A stretch of 64,000 nt of DNA, taken from positions 62,001 to 126,000 of the forward strand of contig NZ_QEVW01000012.1 of NCBI RefSeq assembly GCF_003287275.1, written 5' to 3'. Shown piece by piece: positions 33,389 to 43,228 of the stretch. The notes under the pieces are model-generated. The model was not told the DNA's origin and did not search any database. It worked only from the letters and a program-made list of their open reading frames with translations. Origin of the DNA: Paenibacillus taichungensis. Its GTDB lineage: Bacteria > Bacillota > Bacilli > Paenibacillales > Paenibacillaceae. The first letter of the stretch is position 1, and every line of letters begins with the position of its first letter. Both the position numbers and the translations under genes were made by a program.

Positions 33389-33438
33389 GTGTTTCATTAA
33401 CCCACAATTCAAATCTATAAGAGGATTTTGGAGCCATG

Positions 33439-33521
33439 AGTAAAAAAAGATTTGGTGAAAAGTAAAAAAAGTGCACAGACCAATTTTATGATTCCTCCAC
33501 TTTAACCCAAAAGTAAAAAAT
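33439..33521 (+). repeat. Three direct AGTAAAAAA repeats upstream of the ABC importer
   Basis: AGTAAAAAA occurs at 33439, 33461 and 33512; the first two are 22 bp (two helical turns) apart. They lie about 100-185 bp before the lipoprotein gene, where an AraC-type regulator such as YesN could bind. The 33285-33623 interval holds no gene. Confidence 0.35.
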
Positions 33522-33623
33522 ATGCGGATTCTCGTCAATAACCTTTATATCCCGTTCTCGCTTTCTCGTTTAGACTATTTTCAAGAAAACGTATTCAAAT
33601 AGGATACTCAAGGGGGAAAGGAA

Positions 33624-35228
33624 ATGAACAAGAAAACCAAGACTTTAATGTTGTCCTTATGCATGTCGACCCTGTTACTCGCTGCCTGTACGAATGGAAG
33701 CACTATCGAGAAAGGTACATCCACTACCGATTCGGATGCCAACGAGGGCGGAATAACGACCATACACACCGTAACGTCAGAATATACTTCTGCCAAATAT
33801 CCAAAGGGCGATGATATCACAAACAATGTGTGGATTAAGCGATACAAAGAACAGTTTAATATCGATGTCAAAACAGACTGGGTCAGCGATGAATATGATA
33901 CCAAATTGAATTTGGCTATAGCATCGAATGATCTTCCCGATGTGTTTAGGGTTAACCCATCACAGTTAAGGCAGTTGGTCGAAGCAGATATGGTCATGGA
34001 CCTTACTGACGTCTTTGAACAACACGCTTCAGGACGTCTCAAAGGCTACATGGAAGCAGATGCAGACAGTTATGAATCAGGTAAGAAGGACGGCAAGCTG
34101 TACGGGATACCGCAGATGCACTGGGGATTAATTGAACAACCAGACTTCATCTGGATCCGAAATGATTGGAAAGAAGAACTGGGTCTCCAGGATCCAAAAT
34201 CTGTAGAAGACATCAAGAACATTGCACTTAAATTTATGGAAAAGCACGGCGGGTATGGTATAGCAATAGATCAATCGCTCGATTACCTCAACCTGCTCGC
34301 CATTGCATGGAATGCGCATCCTGATATGTGGATGGAGGATAGCAGCGGGAAACTAGTATATGGTTCAGTTCAGCAAGAGATGAAAAATGCACTGACTGAA
34401 TGGTCCGAATGGTACAAGCAAGGCATTATTGATCCGGAATTTGCAATCAAAGACTTTAATGCGATGAACGCGGATATCGTAGCAGGCAAGGTGGGCGTAC
34501 AACCTTATTACCAGTGGTGGGGTTATAATCCTGGTGTCGATACAGTAGCCAATCTGGGAAAGGACGCAATCTTCTATCCGTATATCATCCCTACCATCGA
34601 TGGAAAGGAAGCGAAACAATCCATTTTCTTCGCCAACAACAATTATATTGTCATGAAAAAGGGATTCAAGAGCCCTCAAGAAGTGATTAAGATTTTGAAT
34701 GACTATGCTTACATCGTTGATGAAGGCAATGGCAAGGAGTCCAAAGAAACACTGTCCGCTCTGCTGGACAACGATATTGCACATGTGGTCGGGGCGTTCC
34801 GTGTACTTAATCCGAATTCCGATTACGAGCAGTTCGAGGCTGTATCAGCAGCCCTTCAATCCGAGGATACCAGTGGACTCACAACTTCGGGAATGTGGCA
34901 GAAATATAATAACAGTGTTGAGTTTATGAAAAATGCAACACCGGGAGCAGTCGGTGATTATTTGCAACAAGGTGCTCCAAAGAATGCGTATGGTCTGGCT
35001 AAGAAAGTACTCGATAACGAGAACTACACAAAGACGGCATTGTGGGGTGTCTCACCAGAGGTGCTGTCGAGTTACGGCACAACGCTGGATGATATCCTGA
35101 CTGAAGGCTTCACCAAGATCATCATGGGCAGTGAAAATATCGATTATTTCGATGTTGTCGTCCAAAATTGGCGAGCAGCCGGTGGCGATGAAGCAACCCA
35201 GGCAGTCAATGACGCCTACGGAAAATAA
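33624..35228 (+). CDS. ABC sugar importer, extracellular binding lipoprotein (LplA-like)
   Basis: 534 residues with a lipobox (LLAAC, Cys22) after a hydrophobic signal; the rest is a large family-1 solute-binding fold typical of Paenibacillus oligosaccharide importers: NDLPDVFRVNPSQLRQLVEADMV, YGIPQMHWGLIEQPDFIWIRNDW. Strong AGGGGGAAAGGAA before ATG at 33624. It heads an operon with two permeases. Together with abfA upstream and YesM/YesN downstream this suggests uptake of arabino-oligosaccharides, but that is inference. No ATP-binding subunit is encoded nearby; a shared MsmX-type ATPase would be needed. Confidence 0.92.
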   Translation: MNKKTKTLMLSLCMSTLLLAACTNGSTIEKGTSTTDSDANEGGITTIHTVTSEYTSAKYPKGDDITNNVWIKRYKEQFNIDVKTDWVSDEYDTKLNLAIASNDLPDVFRVNPSQLRQLVEADMVMDLTDVFEQHASGRLKGYMEADADSYESGKKDGKLYGIPQMHWGLIEQPDFIWIRNDWKEELGLQDPKSVEDIKNIALKFMEKHGGYGIAIDQSLDYLNLLAIAWNAHPDMWMEDSSGKLVYGSVQQEMKNALTEWSEWYKQGIIDPEFAIKDFNAMNADIVAGKVGVQPYYQWWGYNPGVDTVANLGKDAIFYPYIIPTIDGKEAKQSIFFANNNYIVMKKGFKSPQEVIKILNDYAYIVDEGNGKESKETLSALLDNDIAHVVGAFRVLNPNSDYEQFEAVSAALQSEDTSGLTTSGMWQKYNNSVEFMKNATPGAVGDYLQQGAPKNAYGLAKKVLDNENYTKTALWGVSPEVLSSYGTTLDDILTEGFTKIIMGSENIDYFDVVVQNWRAAGGDEATQAVNDAYGK

Positions 35229-35260
35229 TAATGCGGTTGCCAAGAACGGAGGAATAATGA

Positions 35261-36151
35261 ATGCTGAGAAAATGGAAACAGCAGAGTCCCTACCATCTCA
35301 TGTTGATCCCGAGCCTGGTCTTGGTCTTCATCTTTAGCTACATCCCTTTTTACGGACTTATTATTGCATTTCAAAAATACAATCCCGGTCTCGGTTTTAA
35401 CTCTCCATGGGTCGGATGGGATAATTTTTCCCATGTATTTAGTCAGCCGAACTTCGTAAGAACCATCTGGAATACGCTGTATATGTCCGTCTTCAAGATA
35501 ATCGGCGGCATTATCGTGCCCGTTATTTTCGCATTACTGCTTAACGAGGTACTGCACAGTGGAATTAAACGTACATTTCAAACACTCGTATACATTCCGA
35601 ACTTTCTTTCTTGGGTCATTATGGCTGGCATCATGCTGGATATACTTAGCTCTGATGGCATTATCAACACATTTCTAGGCGTGTTCGGGATTGCACCTAT
35701 TTCTTTTCTGGGCACACCGTCCATATTCCCTTGGACCATGATCGTGAGTGATATTTGGAAAGGCTTTGGATTCGGGACGGTTGTATACCTGGCAGCTCTA
35801 ACCAGTATTGACCCTGGTCTATATGAGGCAGCGGTTATTGATGGAGCTAAACGTTGGAAACAGACCCTCTACATTACTTTACCCCTTCTCATGCCAACGA
35901 TTGTCTTAATGACTGTGTTGTCACTTGGTAACGTCCTCAATGCCGGATTCGACCAGATCTATAACCTGTATTCCCCTGTCGTGTATCAGACTGGCGATAT
36001 TATTGATACCTATGTATACCGTCTGGGAATTCAGCAGGCTCAGTATTCGATTGGTACCGCTGTCGGATTATTTAAATCCATCATTTCCAGTGTTCTCGTT
36101 GCTGTATCGTACTTCCTGGCCTACAGGGTAGCAGGCTATCGTATCTTTTAA
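35261..36151 (+). CDS. ABC sugar importer permease 1 (LplB-like)
   Basis: 296 residues, six membrane helices, with the permease signature in LYEAAVIDGAKRWKQTLYITLPLLMPT (EAA loop that docks the ATPase). Start ATG 35261 is seven bases from GGAGG. It lies 32 bases after the lipoprotein gene and 15 before the second permease. The family (LplB/YtcQ-associated) forms heterodimers with LplC-type proteins. Confidence 0.93.
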   Translation: MLRKWKQQSPYHLMLIPSLVLVFIFSYIPFYGLIIAFQKYNPGLGFNSPWVGWDNFSHVFSQPNFVRTIWNTLYMSVFKIIGGIIVPVIFALLLNEVLHSGIKRTFQTLVYIPNFLSWVIMAGIMLDILSSDGIINTFLGVFGIAPISFLGTPSIFPWTMIVSDIWKGFGFGTVVYLAALTSIDPGLYEAAVIDGAKRWKQTLYITLPLLMPTIVLMTVLSLGNVLNAGFDQIYNLYSPVVYQTGDIIDTYVYRLGIQQAQYSIGTAVGLFKSIISSVLVAVSYFLAYRVAGYRIF

Positions 36152-36166
36152 GGAGGAACTACCATT

Positions 36167-37057
36167 ATGATCTATGATAAAAGTGTAAGTAGGCGCTTGT
36201 TCCATATCCTAAATTACACGATATTGCTTCTAATCTCCCTTCTATGTATCCTACCATTTATCAACCTGTTGGCTGTTTCATTCAGTAGCAGTTCCGCTGT
36301 ATCTGCGGGAAGCGTGACGTTCTGGCCAGTTGAATTCACGACTAAGGCTTATGAATTTGCATTAACTGGAGGTTCATTTTTCTCCTCTCTCTGGGTGGCG
36401 ATCCAACGAACTGTTCTCGGAACGTTTGTGAATCTGGTTCTGATCGTACTCACAGCCTACCCGCTATCCAAATCCAAACAAAAATTGATGGGTCGTAACA
36501 TCTACATGGGATTCTTCATTGTGACCATGTTATTTAGCAGAGGATTAATTCCTACCTATCTGGTGGTCGTCAAAATGGGATTGATTGATTCGATTTGGTC
36601 TCTGATTCTGCCCGGAGCTCTACCCGTGTTTAGTATGATTATTCTTATGAATTTCATTAGAGGTTTGCCAGAGGAGATTGAAGAATCGGCAATTATCGAC
36701 GGTGCCGGGCCTATACAGGTATTGCTTCGTATTCTACTGCCGCTCCTCAAACCCGCTCTCGCAACGGTCGGTTTGTTCAGTATCGTCGGCCATTGGAATT
36801 CATGGTTCGATGGCATTATCTATATGAACAATCCAGCCAATTATCCATTACAAAGCTACCTACAGACCCTGCTGCAAAGCTTTGAGCAAATTATGCTGAA
36901 AGCTGGATCAGACTACACTCAATTGTTATCAATGATGAACGCCAGAACTGGGCGCGCCGCTCAAATGTTCTTGGGTGCCATTCCGATTTTACTCGTTTAT
37001 CCGTTCTTGCAGAAATACTTTACCAAGGGTTTGGTACTTGGTAGCGTCAAAGGGTAA
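36167..37057 (+). CDS. ABC sugar importer permease 2 (LplC/YtcP-like)
   Basis: 296 residues, six helices, EAA loop EESAIIDGAGPIQVLLRILLPLLKP, and the typical C-terminus KYFTKGLVLGSVKG. GGAGGAACTACCATT precedes ATG 36167. Last gene of the importer operon, closed by a terminator at 37061-37093. Confidence 0.93.
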   Translation: MIYDKSVSRRLFHILNYTILLLISLLCILPFINLLAVSFSSSSAVSAGSVTFWPVEFTTKAYEFALTGGSFFSSLWVAIQRTVLGTFVNLVLIVLTAYPLSKSKQKLMGRNIYMGFFIVTMLFSRGLIPTYLVVVKMGLIDSIWSLILPGALPVFSMIILMNFIRGLPEEIEESAIIDGAGPIQVLLRILLPLLKPALATVGLFSIVGHWNSWFDGIIYMNNPANYPLQSYLQTLLQSFEQIMLKAGSDYTQLLSMMNARTGRAAQMFLGAIPILLVYPFLQKYFTKGLVLGSVKG

Positions 37058-37060
37058 TTA

Positions 37061-37093
37061 AAAGAGCTTGCAGTTAATCCTGCAAGCTCTTTT
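37061..37093 (+). terminator. Terminator of the ABC importer operon
   Basis: AAAGAGCTTGCAG/CTGCAAGCTCTTT stem with TTTT tail, four bases after the permease stop. Confidence 0.9.
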
Positions 37094-37164
37094 GGTGTGT
37101 TCACCCTATGTAACATAGTTGGAATCGTTCTACTATGGTAAACGTATGCATGAATCCATGTTGA

Positions 37165-38907
37165 CTACGTTATTTCTATGATGGCAGGTAACAGAATGGT
37201 AAAAGTCGTGCCTTCTCCAATCTGACTAGCTACCTGTATTCCATAAGGCTTGCCGAAATGAAGTTGAATACGCCGCTGCACATTATGCAGGCCGATTCCT
37301 GTTCCTTTGTCTGCTTCGAGCTTATCTTCCATAAAGTTCTGAATCGTATGTTGATCCATACCAACGCCATTATCGCAGACTTCGATTACAATATCACTGC
37401 CCTGAGGTTGAATCCGAATGCTAATAGCCCCGTCTTCTTCGAATTCAGCCAAACCGTGAAAGATCGCATTCTCCACAATGGGCTGCAGGATCATTTTGGG
37501 CATATGATAATCGAGCAGTCTCTCCTCAATTTCATAATTCATCTGAATACAGTCGTAGTACCTGACATTCTGGATCGTCACATAATTCGCTATATTATCG
37601 ATTTCTTCACGAATCGTTACGAGGGTTCCATCGGATCTTGTTGCATAACGAAGCATCGAGATTAATGCATCTGTCATTTCCACGATTTTGTCGGCCTGCT
37701 GCATGGAGGCAATCCATTTCACTGAACCCAGTGTGTTATACAGAAAGTGAGGCTTGATCTGGTCGTGAAGCGCACGCATCTCGGCCTTTGCTTTCTCTAT
37801 TTCTTCCTGCTGCATTCGCTCAACCATACGCTTCAATTCATGTGACATCTTGTTAAATCGAACCGATAAATGCCCAATCTCATCGCGAGAACGAATATGT
37901 TCAACTTGTTCAAACTGCCCCTTCTCGACCAAAGAGATATTGCGCAGCAGCTTCTTGATAGGGGTGGTGATGACATGAGATAGAAAAATCGAAATAATGG
38001 CAGCAAAAAGAACCAGAACAATGGACAGTGTCACCAGATTATGCCCTAATATTTTGCCGTCCGCAGTCAGCTCATCCAAAGGCATGTATAAGTATGTAGT
38101 CCATTTCTGCTGACTAAGTGGACTGGTCACCACAACATTTAATGATTCGGGTGGACGAACATTGTCCCGGAACAATGTACCGATTAAGCGGTCATTCACG
38201 TTATATACAATTTTGTCATTCTCATCGACGATCATGAACCTGGAACGTAGCCCTTCCTGCAAGTTACGATTAACGATTTCGATGAACTTTATATCAATGC
38301 TGACGACAATCACGCCAAGCAGTTCTCCGCTAGCCACATCATGAATTTTGCGAGCGTGTGACACTGCCAGAATTTTATTCTTTAATTGCTCATCGATCCG
38401 GGTTGTCAATGTGATGGTCCGATCATTATCATGCATGAATTTTTTGAACCACAATTCGTTCGCCACTTTGAAGTCCGGGTCAATAGGCTGGTTAGGACTG
38501 ACAAACAGATCTTGCCCCCCGTTCAAATTATAGAGGTAGATGGAAAATACGCGATCTTTCATCATGATATAATTCATCAAAATATTGTACGCGGCAATCT
38601 CATTTTGTTCATCACCCTCTCGCAGAAAATCCTGGATCGGAAAGCTTCCTTCATGGGTTGCAGATAAATTGTTGCTAAGGCCATTACTGGCAAGCAGCGT
38701 GATCTTCTCAATTTCCTTTAGGAACTCGTCGATGCGAATATTCGTCTGCTTGGCCAGATCGGTGAGCAGATTGGTGTAATTTTGTGCCAATAATCGCTCT
38801 GAGGAATAATACGAACTAATCGTCATCACAAATACAGGGAGAATGATGACTGTAATACATATCACCATGATTTTGTACTTAATTCGTAAGGGCTGGGCGT
38901 GCTTCAT
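37165..38907 (-). CDS. Sensor histidine kinase (YesM-like)
   Basis: 580 residues: an N-terminal membrane helix, a large extracellular double-Cache-like sensor (about 35-290), a second helix, a HAMP linker (SHVITTPIKKLLRNISLVEKGQFEQVE), a coiled coil, and a His_kinase domain with the phospho-accepting His in DQIKPHFLYNTLGS plus a HATPase (VENAIFHGL, GTGIGLHNVQRR). The ATG at 38907 is used because AGAGGTG is well spaced to it. It follows the regulator gene by 22 bases, and the pair probably controls the adjacent sugar importer. Confidence 0.93.
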   Translation of the reverse strand: MKHAQPLRIKYKIMVICITVIILPVFVMTISSYYSSERLLAQNYTNLLTDLAKQTNIRIDEFLKEIEKITLLASNGLSNNLSATHEGSFPIQDFLREGDEQNEIAAYNILMNYIMMKDRVFSIYLYNLNGGQDLFVSPNQPIDPDFKVANELWFKKFMHDNDRTITLTTRIDEQLKNKILAVSHARKIHDVASGELLGVIVVSIDIKFIEIVNRNLQEGLRSRFMIVDENDKIVYNVNDRLIGTLFRDNVRPPESLNVVVTSPLSQQKWTTYLYMPLDELTADGKILGHNLVTLSIVLVLFAAIISIFLSHVITTPIKKLLRNISLVEKGQFEQVEHIRSRDEIGHLSVRFNKMSHELKRMVERMQQEEIEKAKAEMRALHDQIKPHFLYNTLGSVKWIASMQQADKIVEMTDALISMLRYATRSDGTLVTIREEIDNIANYVTIQNVRYYDCIQMNYEIEERLLDYHMPKMILQPIVENAIFHGLAEFEEDGAISIRIQPQGSDIVIEVCDNGVGMDQHTIQNFMEDKLEADKGTGIGLHNVQRRIQLHFGKPYGIQVASQIGEGTTFTILLPAIIEIT

Positions 38908-38929
38908 ATGCTGCACCTCTATTCACGGA

Positions 38930-40552
38930 TCATATTAATCCCTGCTGTTGTTCTCGATATTCCTCAGGAGTAAATCCTACGGATTTTTTGAAAATCTTAC
39001 TGAAGTACGTGTAATTATGGTAGCCCACCTTGTCAGCGATTTCATATACTCTCAGTTCCCTGCTCAATAGGTAAGCCTTGGCATGTTCAATCCGAACACG
39101 TGTCAGGTAGGTGATAAAGTTCTCTCCTTTTTCCTGCTTAAACAATCGACTGAGATACGAAGGGTTGACACTGATCTGGTTAGCTATACTCTGCAACGAA
39201 ATATCCTCGGCATAATACTTGTCCATCAACTCAATTGCGAGGTCTGTGTAAGAACGTTCCTGCATGATCAGGGAATCGGTTTTAAAGTAATACGCGATAT
39301 GAGCCAGCATAACTTGGTGAATATCCTCCCAATACTCTCCCTTCAAAACGATTTCGTAAGGCGATCTATCGGTGAATGAAAGCTTGCCTCTTTCAGTAGC
39401 CCGTGAGAGATGGGAGTGTATGGTTTCCATCACCCTGATATATTGCTTGCGAATACTGCTCTCATCTGCTCGTTGCACCTCCAAATCAGAGCGGATTTCT
39501 TCAAGAAATTCCTCAGCCTTTATGTTGTCTTTACTCACCCATAATTTGAGGAAATCTCGTTCCTGCTCCGGACTGAGCACTCCATTCACTTCTCTCCGAG
39601 CTGGAGCTTGAATCACGTCCGCGTAATACAGAATCTGGTTACTGCCTTTAAAGAAACTTTGTTTTAGGGCGAATTCTGCTTCTCGACATGCCTTTCTTAT
39701 GCCATGAAAACCGGAAACAATTGTACTTACACCCGCTGAGAGTGACAGATTCATAAAATCCTTAATTGAAGACAGAAGCTTATTACATAATTTGTTTAGA
39801 TCAGCTTGCACAGACTCACTCCCAGGAAGAACATTGACAATAACCCAATATTCAGATGAGCTTTCCACGAAAATCTCTTTCTCCCATTTGGATGGAATGA
39901 TCTCTTCCATAATATTCAGAATAGAGAATCGAAGTAGTTTTTCCCCCTTCTCGACATATTTCCTCTTCGCGTCCTCGTAATAGTTGACAACAAACTGGAT
40001 GACGACCAACTTGTCTGATCGTATACGGAAATGCATTTCTTCAGCTTTGGATATCATATCCTTTTCATTTATGAATCCGCTTACAACATCTTGGAAGAAG
40101 CTATCTTTTAGATGTCTCAGGCTCTTGAAATAGTCATGTGTCATAAATGGTACGTTAGTCTTAGTGTCACGTTCACTTTTTAATTTCTCTTCAATGGTGG
40201 TAAGAAGATCAACTAGAGAGCTTTCTGTAATCTCACTTTTAATCAAGTAGTCTACAGCCCCAAGCTTCAGTGCCTCTTTTACATAAAGGAATTCGTCAAA
40301 ATTGCTCAGGATGACATATTTGCAGGTTTTCAGCAAACAAGATGCCTCTTGTATGAGCTCTAACCCATCCATGATCGGCATCTTGATATCGGTAATAATT
40401 AGATCGGGGGTCACTTCTAGCGCGAGTTCCAACGCTTCCTTCCCGTTCCCCGCTTCTCCGGCAACATAGAAATTGTACTCTTCCCAGTTTAGCATGGAAC
40501 GAATTCCAACCCGCATGAGCAGTTCATCCTCTACGATCATCAGTTTATACAT
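38930..40552 (-). CDS. Response regulator with AraC-type DNA-binding domain (YesN-like)
   Basis: 540 residues: receiver domain (MIVEDELLMRVG, Asp55 in DLIITDIKMP), a long middle segment, and a C-terminal AraC-type double helix-turn-helix (ISLQSIANQISVNPSYLSRLF and IADKVGYHNYTYFSKIFKKSVG). ATG at 40552 has GGAGG six bases upstream, better than ATG at 40558. Partner of the YesM-like kinase; the expected target is the importer promoter at 33400-33620. Confidence 0.93.
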   Translation of the reverse strand: MYKLMIVEDELLMRVGIRSMLNWEEYNFYVAGEAGNGKEALELALEVTPDLIITDIKMPIMDGLELIQEASCLLKTCKYVILSNFDEFLYVKEALKLGAVDYLIKSEITESSLVDLLTTIEEKLKSERDTKTNVPFMTHDYFKSLRHLKDSFFQDVVSGFINEKDMISKAEEMHFRIRSDKLVVIQFVVNYYEDAKRKYVEKGEKLLRFSILNIMEEIIPSKWEKEIFVESSSEYWVIVNVLPGSESVQADLNKLCNKLLSSIKDFMNLSLSAGVSTIVSGFHGIRKACREAEFALKQSFFKGSNQILYYADVIQAPARREVNGVLSPEQERDFLKLWVSKDNIKAEEFLEEIRSDLEVQRADESSIRKQYIRVMETIHSHLSRATERGKLSFTDRSPYEIVLKGEYWEDIHQVMLAHIAYYFKTDSLIMQERSYTDLAIELMDKYYAEDISLQSIANQISVNPSYLSRLFKQEKGENFITYLTRVRIEHAKAYLLSRELRVYEIADKVGYHNYTYFSKIFKKSVGFTPEEYREQQQGLI

Positions 40553-40707
40553 GAGCATCCTCCAACATGAACCATTTTCACTATTTTACCATTAATCCAA
40601 TTATTGCAAAGATGTCTAGCCGCCCTATGGATTGTGATTTTTAAGCGTATCACTGTTCAGAAAAGATAATGCCTTAGCATGATCGACGAAACGCAAACCC
40701 AAACACC

Positions 40708-40744
40708 AAAAATACTGATTCCGTATGTTGGAATCAGTACTTTT
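40708..40744 (-). terminator. Terminator of the SLH-GH3 gene
   Basis: Minus-strand TACTGATTCC/GGAATCAGTA stem followed by TTTTT. Confidence 0.85.
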
Positions 40745-40763
40745 GGTCAGTACTAATCGTGCT

Positions 40764-43028
40764 TTAATCCGTTCTCACAGGTAACTTACCCTCAGCTTTC
40801 CGTTGGCCAACCAGCACTTTGATCCCTGCTGTCGTATTGGGCTCCTGCTTTCCGTACACGGCAAGCCCTGATCGCACATTCTGTAAATAAATCATCTCGT
40901 ACGGGTTGCCGAGCGACAATAGGGAGTATCGCTGATTACTCCTGTTCATCGTATCAATCAAGGTTTGATAATCGGACCATCCGAACTCACTGGCCACGTT
41001 ACGGAACTGGTAAGATGCGAGAATGACGTAGTCAGCCTGTCCAATCGCCTTAAGGGCTTCATTCGTCTTCCCTTGTCCAATAAGAGAAATTTCTGTCTTC
41101 AGAGATAGGTTACTTGCAGCTTGTATCAGTTGCTTCTCGAGTTGCTTTCCCTGTTCCTGTTCGGCTGCGAGAATAACGACCCGGTCACCTTGCTGAATTT
41201 GATCCGGAAGTACACCCTCGCGGCTGGCCAATACGGTAACCGCTCTCTCTGCAATTTCCTGCTCCACCGCCCGATGCTGCTTCGATCCAATGACACCGTT
41301 AAGTTCGTTTAGCTTTTGCACCAGAGTCTGGCTGCGTTCAAACAAACCATATTTGGCTTTCAGCTCCAAAATTCGTTTTACTGAAGCATGAATGGTTTCG
41401 TCCGGGATCTTCCCGCTCTTCACCGCGTTCACCAGCGTTTGATGTGCAGCCGCCGGATCTTTTGGCATAAGGATGATATCAACACCTGCAGAAACAGCAC
41501 GTTCCACGGCTTTATTCTCTCCAAAATGCTCCGCGATCGCCTTCATGGTAAATGCGTCAGAAATGATCAGACCCTCGTATCCCAACTCCCCTCGAAGCAG
41601 TCCGGTCAGCACTTTTTTGGATAAGGTTGCAGGTATGGGCACATTCTTTCCGTCTTTGAGTGAAGTAACATGCTCGTTATCGATGGCAGGGAAAGCAATG
41701 TGTGCAGTCATGATCATCTCGACCCCGTTTTCAATCGCATCCCGAAATGGTTTTAATTCTACCGCATCAAGTCGCGCCCGGTTATGGGTTAGTACCGGCA
41801 TACCGAGATGAGAGTCTACGGTTGTATCCCCATGCCCCGGAAAATGCTTGACTGCCGCGATCACCCCGGATTGCTGTAGACCCTTTATCGTTGCTAGACC
41901 AAGCTGCGTCACCAAATTCGCGTCTGAGCCAAACGATCGTATGCCAATGATTGGGTTGTCTGGATTGCTGTTTATGTCGAGCACTGGTGCAAAGTTGATC
42001 TGTATTCCCAGTGCCTTTAGCTCTTCCCCTGTCAACTGACCAGCCGCTTCGGCCAATGCCGTGTCTCCCGTTGCGCCGAGCGCCATTTGCCCCGGCAGAT
42101 TCGTCCCGCCCGGTATCCGCTTAACGACGCCTCCTTCTTGGTCGATGCTAAGAAATAAAGGAATATCACCGGCTTCTCTTTGCATGTCATGTGTGAGCGT
42201 TGTCAGCTGCCTGATATCTACAATATTTTTATCGAAAAGAATAAGCCCGCCCAAATCTTGATCATGAATGCTGCGTTTCAGTCCTTCATTAACGGTCGTA
42301 GTCACTTTACCGTTCCATTGCCTAATGTCCGGCATAAGCATCTGGCCGACTTGTTCGCTTACGGTCATATAGGATATCAGCTTGTCCCAATCTTGAGTAC
42401 GAATAGCCGCTTCGCGTTCGAACCGAATCACTCGTGACATAAACACAGCATATTCCGCTCGCGTGACCGTTTGATTCGGACGATAGGTACCATCCGAATA
42501 CCCGCCGACCAAGCCGTTGGAGCTCAAGATGAGAATGGGTGCCTCAGCCCAATGTTGTTTCGTATCTGACCAATTGGCTGGCTGCTTGCCTTCCAAGAGT
42601 GAATACGCACGCGTAAGGAATGCCGCAGTTTCGGCGCGGCTAAGCGGTGCGTCCGGCCGGAAGGAGCCACCAGGAAATCCGCTGGCAAGTCCGTTTTTTG
42701 ATGCTAATGCTATTTCCCGATAAAAGGGGTGCGTTGTCGGAACATCCGAATAAGTCGTTGTACCTTCCACCGGCTTCTCCAGCTGTTGAGGATAAAGCTC
42801 CCGCACCATAAACGTGACGGCTTGCGCCCTGGTTACCAACCCTTGGGGCTTAAATATTCCATTTCCATACCCTGCGACTGTTCCACGTTCGGCCATATAC
42901 TCGATACCGTCTTCTGCCCACTTCGAATGCTGCAGATCGGTAAAACGTTCTTCCGCATCTGCACTTCCTGCCCATATGAGCATAGAACCGAGAACTGCAC
43001 CAAATATCGCTATCATTTTTAGTTGCAT
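40764..43028 (-). CDS. SLH-anchored GH3 beta-N-acetylhexosaminidase-like enzyme
   Basis: 754 residues. Signal peptide (about 1-25), then three SLH repeats in the first 200 residues (FTDLQHSKWAEDGIEYMAERG, YSDVPTTHPFYREIALASKNG, WSDTKQHWAEAPILILSSNG) that attach to secondary cell-wall polymer. The GH3 domain shows the NagZ-type motif KHFPGHGDTTVDSHLGMPVL and the nucleophile Asp in IISDAFTMKAI, followed by a C-terminal alpha/beta domain. This implies release of N-acetylglucosamine from cell-wall fragments at the cell surface. The ATG at 43028 is correctly spaced from AGGAG, unlike the GTG at 43037. Single gene. Confidence 0.92.
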   Translation of the reverse strand: MQLKMIAIFGAVLGSMLIWAGSADAEERFTDLQHSKWAEDGIEYMAERGTVAGYGNGIFKPQGLVTRAQAVTFMVRELYPQQLEKPVEGTTTYSDVPTTHPFYREIALASKNGLASGFPGGSFRPDAPLSRAETAAFLTRAYSLLEGKQPANWSDTKQHWAEAPILILSSNGLVGGYSDGTYRPNQTVTRAEYAVFMSRVIRFEREAAIRTQDWDKLISYMTVSEQVGQMLMPDIRQWNGKVTTTVNEGLKRSIHDQDLGGLILFDKNIVDIRQLTTLTHDMQREAGDIPLFLSIDQEGGVVKRIPGGTNLPGQMALGATGDTALAEAAGQLTGEELKALGIQINFAPVLDINSNPDNPIIGIRSFGSDANLVTQLGLATIKGLQQSGVIAAVKHFPGHGDTTVDSHLGMPVLTHNRARLDAVELKPFRDAIENGVEMIMTAHIAFPAIDNEHVTSLKDGKNVPIPATLSKKVLTGLLRGELGYEGLIISDAFTMKAIAEHFGENKAVERAVSAGVDIILMPKDPAAAHQTLVNAVKSGKIPDETIHASVKRILELKAKYGLFERSQTLVQKLNELNGVIGSKQHRAVEQEIAERAVTVLASREGVLPDQIQQGDRVVILAAEQEQGKQLEKQLIQAASNLSLKTEISLIGQGKTNEALKAIGQADYVILASYQFRNVASEFGWSDYQTLIDTMNRSNQRYSLLSLGNPYEMIYLQNVRSGLAVYGKQEPNTTAGIKVLVGQRKAEGKLPVRTD

Positions 43029-43228
43029 CTTTTTCACTCCTGTTGCTGTTCTATGTAAGATAAATAGACGCTATTGATATACGTTTTGTTGCGTTTGGTC
43101 GCTGTTTTTATCGCCCTGGTACTTATCCCCCTAAGATCACTTGACTGTTGTCGCAGCATCTAAGATAATTACAGTTTGACTAAAAAATTCCTTACTAGAG
43201 GACCATTTATTTGGAAGGGGGGATCATT

